Source of the DNA: CAJQQY01 sp964352225 | GTDB taxonomy: Bacteria > Bacteroidota > Bacteroidia > Chitinophagales > Saprospiraceae | Assembly (NCBI GenBank): GCA_964352225.1 | Contig: CAYGRM010000264.1 | Location: forward strand, 1-9,469 | Reading direction: 5' to 3' | Length of the DNA stretch: 9,469 bases | Part shown: positions 5,866 through 9,469 of the stretch, piece by piece | How positions within the stretch are numbered: the first letter of the stretch is position 1 | How the letters are laid out: each line of letters starts with the position of its first letter | Notes under the pieces: model-generated | Databases searched by the model: none | What the model was told of the DNA's origin: nothing | The model's input: the letters and a program-made list of their open reading frames with translations, nothing else | Translations under genes and position numbers: made by a program

Positions 5866-7728
5866 CTACTCCTTAATAGATGTATATTCGTCTTTTACAT
5901 TCTTTTTAATCCATTTTAAGCAATCTTTAAAATTTTCGAAAAGGTGTTCTTCTGGTATTAAGTCAGGAATTATATCGATTCTTTCTAGCATATATTTTGG
6001 CTGTTTAGTTATTCCGATTAACAAAACATTTATTCCATTTCCTCTTAAATCAATTAATACATCTTCCATTGCATATAATCCAGATTGGTCAATATATGGT
6101 ACTCTGCCCATCCGAATAATTACATTGGAGGCAGTAGGAGGTATTTGCAAAGCTAATTGTTGAAAATCGCTGGTAGATCCAAAGAATAAAGGACCTTTGA
6201 TATGCTTAATAAATACTTCTTCCTGTAAATTTTGAGGAAAATCAATCTCATCTTCCCACGCTTTTTCTTCATTTAATGATTTAACATTAGACTGTTCCGC
6301 CGTTAAATCTCCAATTTTTTTCATAAACATTAAAGAAGCAATGACTAACCCAATTCCAACTGCATAGACCAAATTCCAAACTGATGATAATACTAAAACG
6401 ATCAGCATAATTGCAACCTCAGGCCTTGGCATATAAGGGATAGCTCTGAGTCCTTTATAATCCATCACTCCAATTCCAACAGTAATTAATATCCCTGCTA
6501 AAACAGCTGCTGGAATTTTGGAGGCAATTGGTCCAAAAGCTAACATTATAATTAATAATAAAATACCGGCAACCATTCCGGACAATTTGGTTTTTCCTCC
6601 AGCATTAATATTTACAACTGTTCTAATAGTAGCTCCAGCTCCTGGAATTCCTCCAAAAATTGCTGCAATAGAATTCCCTATTCCTTGGCCAATTAATTCT
6701 TTATTAGGTTGATGTTTCGTCTTGGTCATATTATCTGCAACTACTGAAGTCAACAATGAATCTATTGCACCAAGTAAGGCTAAGGTAATGGCAGTAAAAA
6801 TATAAGGTGAAATATTTTCAAAACTAATGTTAGTAAATATTTGAAGTTGAGGAACTGGAAATCCTGTCGGAATTTCCTCTATAGGCCGGTAGTTTAAATT
6901 AAAACCAACAGCTATTCCAGACATTATAACCAATGCAACAAGTGTACTTGGTATTGCGGTAGTTATCCGCTTGAATCCAAAAATAATGATGATAGTACCT
7001 AGGGCTAAAATTAATTCTAACCAGTTAATATTCTTGATAGCTTTGGGTAAAACTTTAATTGCCCCAATGACTCCTGATGCTTCAGAAGCTGCAAGTGTTT
7101 GAGCTTCTTTTAATATTTGATCGTATGATATATCCGCTGCTCTTCGAATAGTTTCTTTAAAATCCTCTAGGACTAGAATTCCTTCTCCAGCTTCATCTTT
7201 TAGAATATTATCTAAGATAATTTCCTCAGCGTGAGGCTTAAATTGATTAACAAATTCAATATCTTCTTTTGGATAATATCCTAAAGAAGGCAGAATTTGA
7301 GTCAAAATAATTATTACACCAATGGCAGTCATAAAACCTGAGACAACAGGGTAGGGTATGTACTTAATATATTTTCCTAAACCTATCAGACCAAGAGCAA
7401 TCTGAAATAATCCACCAAGTAGAAAAACCATTAAGATGGCTGGTAAAGCTTTACTAACTTCTCCATCAAATGCTGCAACTATTCCAGCAATAACAACCAT
7501 ACTTACTGCGGTCATAGGAGCAGTTGGTCCTGAAATTTGAGTATTTGTTCCTCCGAATAGAGCCGCAAAAAAACTAATAAATATTGCTCCATAAAGTCCT
7601 GCACTTGGTCCCAGTCCAGAGCTTACCCCAAATGCCAAAGCTAACGGTAATGCTACTATTCCCGCTGTAATCCCTCCAAAAAAATCACCCTTAATATGTT
7701 TAAAATTGAAACCTAATTTCTCTAGCAT
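5866..7728 (-). CDS. SulP family inorganic anion transporter with STAS domain
   Basis: The 620-residue product is a SulP/SLC26-type secondary carrier for anions such as sulfate or bicarbonate, in the inner membrane. Seen in order: an N-terminal gate region (GGITAGIVALPLALAFG), the core motif QISGPTAP at residues 64-71, the second conserved segment GGIPGAGATIRT with VNINAGGKTKLSG at 359-384, and a cytoplasmic STAS domain at about 500-612 with YIDQSG at 545-550, where Ser549 sits at the position phosphorylated in SpoIIAA-like STAS proteins. An unusually long hydrophilic stretch (about 150-235) separates two membrane helices. The ATG start places the amphipathic N-terminus normally for the family. 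No carbonic anhydrase or sulfur-assimilation gene is adjacent in the window, so sulfate, bicarbonate or another anion cannot be chosen. The gene ends at the shared bidirectional terminator; 333 bp separate it from the upstream protease gene, so it probably has its own promoter. Confidence 0.94.
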   Translation of the reverse strand: MLEKLGFNFKHIKGDFFGGITAGIVALPLALAFGVSSGLGPSAGLYGAIFISFFAALFGGTNTQISGPTAPMTAVSMVVIAGIVAAFDGEVSKALPAILMVFLLGGLFQIALGLIGLGKYIKYIPYPVVSGFMTAIGVIIILTQILPSLGYYPKEDIEFVNQFKPHAEEIILDNILKDEAGEGILVLEDFKETIRRAADISYDQILKEAQTLAASEASGVIGAIKVLPKAIKNINWLELILALGTIIIIFGFKRITTAIPSTLVALVIMSGIAVGFNLNYRPIEEIPTGFPVPQLQIFTNISFENISPYIFTAITLALLGAIDSLLTSVVADNMTKTKHQPNKELIGQGIGNSIAAIFGGIPGAGATIRTVVNINAGGKTKLSGMVAGILLLIIMLAFGPIASKIPAAVLAGILITVGIGVMDYKGLRAIPYMPRPEVAIMLIVLVLSSVWNLVYAVGIGLVIASLMFMKKIGDLTAEQSNVKSLNEEKAWEDEIDFPQNLQEEVFIKHIKGPLFFGSTSDFQQLALQIPPTASNVIIRMGRVPYIDQSGLYAMEDVLIDLRGNGINVLLIGITKQPKYMLERIDIIPDLIPEEHLFENFKDCLKWIKKNVKDEYTSIKE

Positions 7729-8061
7729 AATTTTTTTTTAATGTATAAATCTGAATATGTTATTGAACCATTTGGCTAAAATAAACATCTTTATCCATTT
7801 AATCAGAGATAACATTGATTTTCATTCAAAGCCTAATTATGCACAATTAGTGGGATTGTATTTAATGATATAAAATATTTTTGGTAGTTGTATAAATTTG
7901 GATGGATACCAGATTTGTTGAAGTTAAAACTAATGGAGAAATTACTGTGAAGAGTTAAGCTGAATTTTTTTCAATCTTGGTAAATCATCGATACTTAACC
8001 ATTGGATATTCTTAATATTAAATGGGATATTTTATAAAAACGATAAAAGACAAATTGAAAC
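7729..8061. other. Spacer upstream of the SulP gene
   Basis: This 333-bp stretch has no convincing gene. It should hold the SulP promoter on the minus strand, but no exact TAnnTTTG was found there; the nearest is TAGGCTTTG, with one extra base, starting at 7835 and overlapping the 18-bp palindrome. A plus-strand TAAATTTG occurs at 7893-7900, followed by an 18-codon open frame (7902-7958) that is not credible as a gene by itself. Confidence 0.55.
7833..7850. promoter_or_regulatory. Near-perfect 18-bp palindrome, candidate operator
   Basis: CTAATTATGCACAATTAG reads the same on the other strand except at one symmetric pair (positions 7 and 12). It is centred on TGCA, about 105 bases upstream of the SulP ATG, and has no T tract, so it fits a binding site for a dimeric regulator better than a terminator. 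The regulator is unknown. Confidence 0.35.
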
Positions 8062-8092
8062 TTACCAAAAGTAAATTTTTTGCTTTTGGTAA
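8062..8092 (-). terminator. Possible weak terminator hairpin overlapping the protease stop codon
   Basis: TTACCAAAAG (8062-8071) and CTTTTGGTAA (8083-8092) form a perfect 10-bp stem with an 11-nt A/T-rich loop. The stop codon of the protease gene lies within the stem. On the minus strand it is followed by GTTTCAATTTGTCTTTT, which is U-rich but interrupted, and the stem has only three G-C pairs, so termination would be weak. Confidence 0.35.
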
Positions 8093-8976
8093 TTGATCGA
8101 AAGGACATTATTAAGTAAGAATGGGTGACCTAAAATTCCATCTAATTTTTGACCATATTTTTCCTCGAATGAGGTCAAATCAGTTAGTAAGAAATTATAG
8201 TTTTCGCAGTCTATTCCTTTAATTTTAAATTTGGCAAGATCGGCAGATTCAACTTCTTGGTTGACACCTCCTAATCCATGAAGATTGCTGGATTGGAAAT
8301 TTTTTAAAGCAGTTTTTTCAAGTTTATCTTTTAAGCTTTTATTCAAAACATTCACTTCGGCTCCTGTATCAATTCCAAATCGATATTTTTTACCATCTAT
8401 CTTAACTGTAATAATTGGAATGTGGCTTTGATTTGAAAAGGATACTTTTTTCTGATATTTTTTTGACTTGTGAAGAGAAGAATGATAGGCTTTGAACAAT
8501 TGAATTTTTCCATTAGATATATCTAGAAAAAGCTCATAATTTTTAAAAAGGTTGTATCCAATTAAGCCATTAATATTATGGCCTAATGCTTTTTCTAATT
8601 TTGACATATCATAAGCAACTGCATCAATTCCTTTTCTAGAAATTCCTGCCCATTGAAAGTTTTTGACTTTGATTAATTCAGCATGACCTTCCTCAGAAAT
8701 TCCTCCAAGTGAAGTAGAATTCTTTAAAGGAGCTTGATTTAAGATAAGTATCGGTGAGCCTGTATCTAAGATATATTTTCCAGCATTACCATTTAAGGTT
8801 GCATCCATTACGATCATTCTATCAAATAATTCGAAAGTAGTTTCAGCTGATCCTTTTTCAATGATTTCAGAATTTTTGTTAATCTCTTTTGTCACATTTC
8901 CAACTATAGCAATACCATTTTGGGCTACCATATTGGTCGCTAAAAAAAGTATGATTAATTGGAAAAGGTGTTTCAT
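8062..8976 (-). CDS. Exported tandem retropepsin-like aspartic protease
   Basis: The 304-residue product has a signal peptide (MKHLFQLIILFLATNMVAQ, cleavage near residues 19-20), so it acts in the periplasm or outside. Two retropepsin-fold halves follow. Half one (about 45-165) has YILDTGSPILIL with catalytic Asp71 and NGLIGYNLF at 136-144. Half two (about 180-304) has RFGIDTGAEVNVL with Asp203 and DGILGHPFL at 279-287. Each half thus has both the D-T-G active-site motif and the hydrophobic-hydrophobic-Gly motif typical of clan AA, so one chain could form a pseudo-dimeric active site as in pepsin. Loss of neither catalytic Asp is seen. Its substrate is unknown. The ATG at 8976-8974 follows a candidate -7 element about 45 bases upstream, and an 11-bp repeat array lies further up. 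It is transcribed in the same direction as the small gene upstream, 130 bp away. Confidence 0.85.
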   Translation of the reverse strand: MKHLFQLIILFLATNMVAQNGIAIVGNVTKEINKNSEIIEKGSAETTFELFDRMIVMDATLNGNAGKYILDTGSPILILNQAPLKNSTSLGGISEEGHAELIKVKNFQWAGISRKGIDAVAYDMSKLEKALGHNINGLIGYNLFKNYELFLDISNGKIQLFKAYHSSLHKSKKYQKKVSFSNQSHIPIITVKIDGKKYRFGIDTGAEVNVLNKSLKDKLEKTALKNFQSSNLHGLGGVNQEVESADLAKFKIKGIDCENYNFLLTDLTSFEEKYGQKLDGILGHPFLLNNVLSINYQKQKIYFW

Positions 8977-9022
8977 TAAATGTTGAGTTAGAAGTAATGT
9001 AAATTTGTTGTTAATTATATAT

Positions 9023-9030
9023 CAAATATA
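9023..9030 (-). promoter_or_regulatory. Candidate -7 element of the protease gene
   Basis: The minus strand reads TATATTTG, an exact TAnnTTTG match. A TTTTG lies 24 bases upstream (9059-9055), slightly beyond the usual 17-23 base spacing for a -33 element. The start site would be near 9016, about 40 bases before the ATG. Confidence 0.5.
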
Positions 9031-9060
9031 ACTCCAAATTACAGAATAAAACGTCAAAAG

Positions 9061-9104
9061 TCAACATTTAGTTCATTTAAAGTTAACATTAAGTTTACAT
9101 TGGA
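9061..9104. promoter_or_regulatory. Four tandem 11-bp repeats, candidate response-regulator site
   Basis: Four direct 11-bp units follow without gap on the plus strand: TCAACATTTAG (9061), TTCATTTAAAG (9072), TTAACATTAAG (9083) and TTTACATTGGA (9094), close to TTAACATTAAG. The array lies just beyond the end of the 101-residue gene and 85-128 bases upstream of the protease ATG, about 30 bases above its candidate -7 element. The 11-bp period and TTAACA-like hexamers resemble sites of PhoB/PhoP-class regulators. The last unit ends three bases before the stop of the neighbouring gene. Confidence 0.5.
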
Positions 9105-9106
9105 AT

Positions 9107-9412
9107 TTAGAAAAAATCAAAATCGTTATCCATAAATTTGTTTTTATATCTGAAATATTCTCTTTCCTTAGTTTTTAACATAGGAACTCCTGTTTTTCTA
9201 AATCCCTTTTGTTGCATCATATTGGCAAAATTCTTCTCATGAATCATTACTCCAGAATTCATGATTGAATCCACAATATCCCTGATAGAAAATGTTTTTT
9301 TAGGGTGACTGGCAAGTAACCAAATGTATTTTAATCTCGCTTGATTGGAAGGATTTTCAATTTTAGCTCTAACATTTTTGTTGTTGAATTTATTCAATGG
9401 TAAGTTTTCCAT
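9107..9412 (-). CDS. Small protein of unknown function
   Basis: The 101-residue product is not recognised. It is basic, has no signal peptide or membrane segment, and should be cytoplasmic. The N-terminal third (LKYIWLLASHP) and the stretch TFSIRDIVDSIMNSG followed by EKNFANMMQQKGF look like short helices, which could form a helix-turn-helix-like fold; the C-terminus is aromatic and acidic (KNKFMDNDFDFF). DNA binding is only a guess. The ATG at 9412-9410 is the first in the frame, and the window ends 57 bases further on, so any partner gene or promoter upstream is mostly out of view. The gene lies 130 bp before the protease gene on the same strand, and no terminator hairpin was seen between them. 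Confidence 0.65.
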   Translation of the reverse strand: MENLPLNKFNNKNVRAKIENPSNQARLKYIWLLASHPKKTFSIRDIVDSIMNSGVMIHEKNFANMMQQKGFRKTGVPMLKTKEREYFRYKNKFMDNDFDFF

Positions 9413-9469
9413 GGTGTGTATGTTTATGGTTTGAAAAATAATTATAATGTTATTTTACTCAGTTATAAT

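Noticed and set aside
5866..7728. Assigning the SulP gene as a bicarbonate (BicA-like) or sulfate carrier
   Set aside because: No carbonic anhydrase, sodium-site evidence or sulfur gene is visible nearby, and sequence motifs alone do not fix the substrate.
7902..7958. An 18-codon plus-strand frame beginning MDTRFVEVKTNGEITVKS, preceded by TAAATTTG and followed in the same frame by two further short open stretches
   Set aside because: Too short, interrupted by three stops, and the TAAATTTG is so close that the transcript would begin inside the frame. The last stretch runs antisense into the protease gene. It could be a decayed gene but the support is weaker than for the remnant at 115-389.

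Overview
This is an AT-rich window from what is most likely a member of the Bacteroidota, probably of the Cytophagales or a similar free-living lineage. Three things point there. Several start regions carry the Bacteroidota-type -7 element TAnnTTTG, and none has a clear Shine-Dalgarno sequence. The protein types also fit: a secreted protein of 23-residue repeats with a GDKNCLSADPKDC-type cysteine module, a tandem retropepsin with a signal peptide, and a SulP carrier with a long loop insert. No rRNA, tRNA, CRISPR array or insertion sequence was seen.

Layout from left to right. Bases 1-403 hold no intact gene, but the minus strand from 389 to 115 reads as a short gene broken by about three frameshifts. 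Next (404-2671, +) is a large exported envelope protein: about 17 repeats of 23 residues, a peptidoglycan-binding domain, a Ser-rich linker and a C-terminal CAP/SCP domain. It ends at a hairpin terminator and converges with a Na+/phosphate cotransporter of the NptA type (2736-4460, -), which starts at TTG. A 318-bp divergent spacer separates that gene from a polytopic membrane protein (4779-5795, +) whose motif order resembles a very divergent PiT-type phosphate permease. A strong bidirectional terminator (5813-5850) then faces a SulP-STAS anion transporter (5866-7728, -). After a 333-bp spacer come a secreted retropepsin-like protein with two catalytic DTG motifs (8062-8976, -) and a 101-residue protein of unknown function (9107-9412, -).

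Three adjacent genes encode inorganic-anion carriers of three unrelated families (Na/Pi, PiT-like, SulP), each apparently its own transcription unit. The spacer before the Na/Pi gene contains hexamers close to TTAACA at 11-bp spacing, next to a -7 element. A clearer four-unit array of the same 11-bp period lies upstream of the protease gene. Both contain the 10-mer TTAACATTAA. Tandem 11-bp direct repeats are the form of site bound by OmpR/PhoB-class response regulators, so phosphate-responsive control of both genes is a reasonable but unproven inference.
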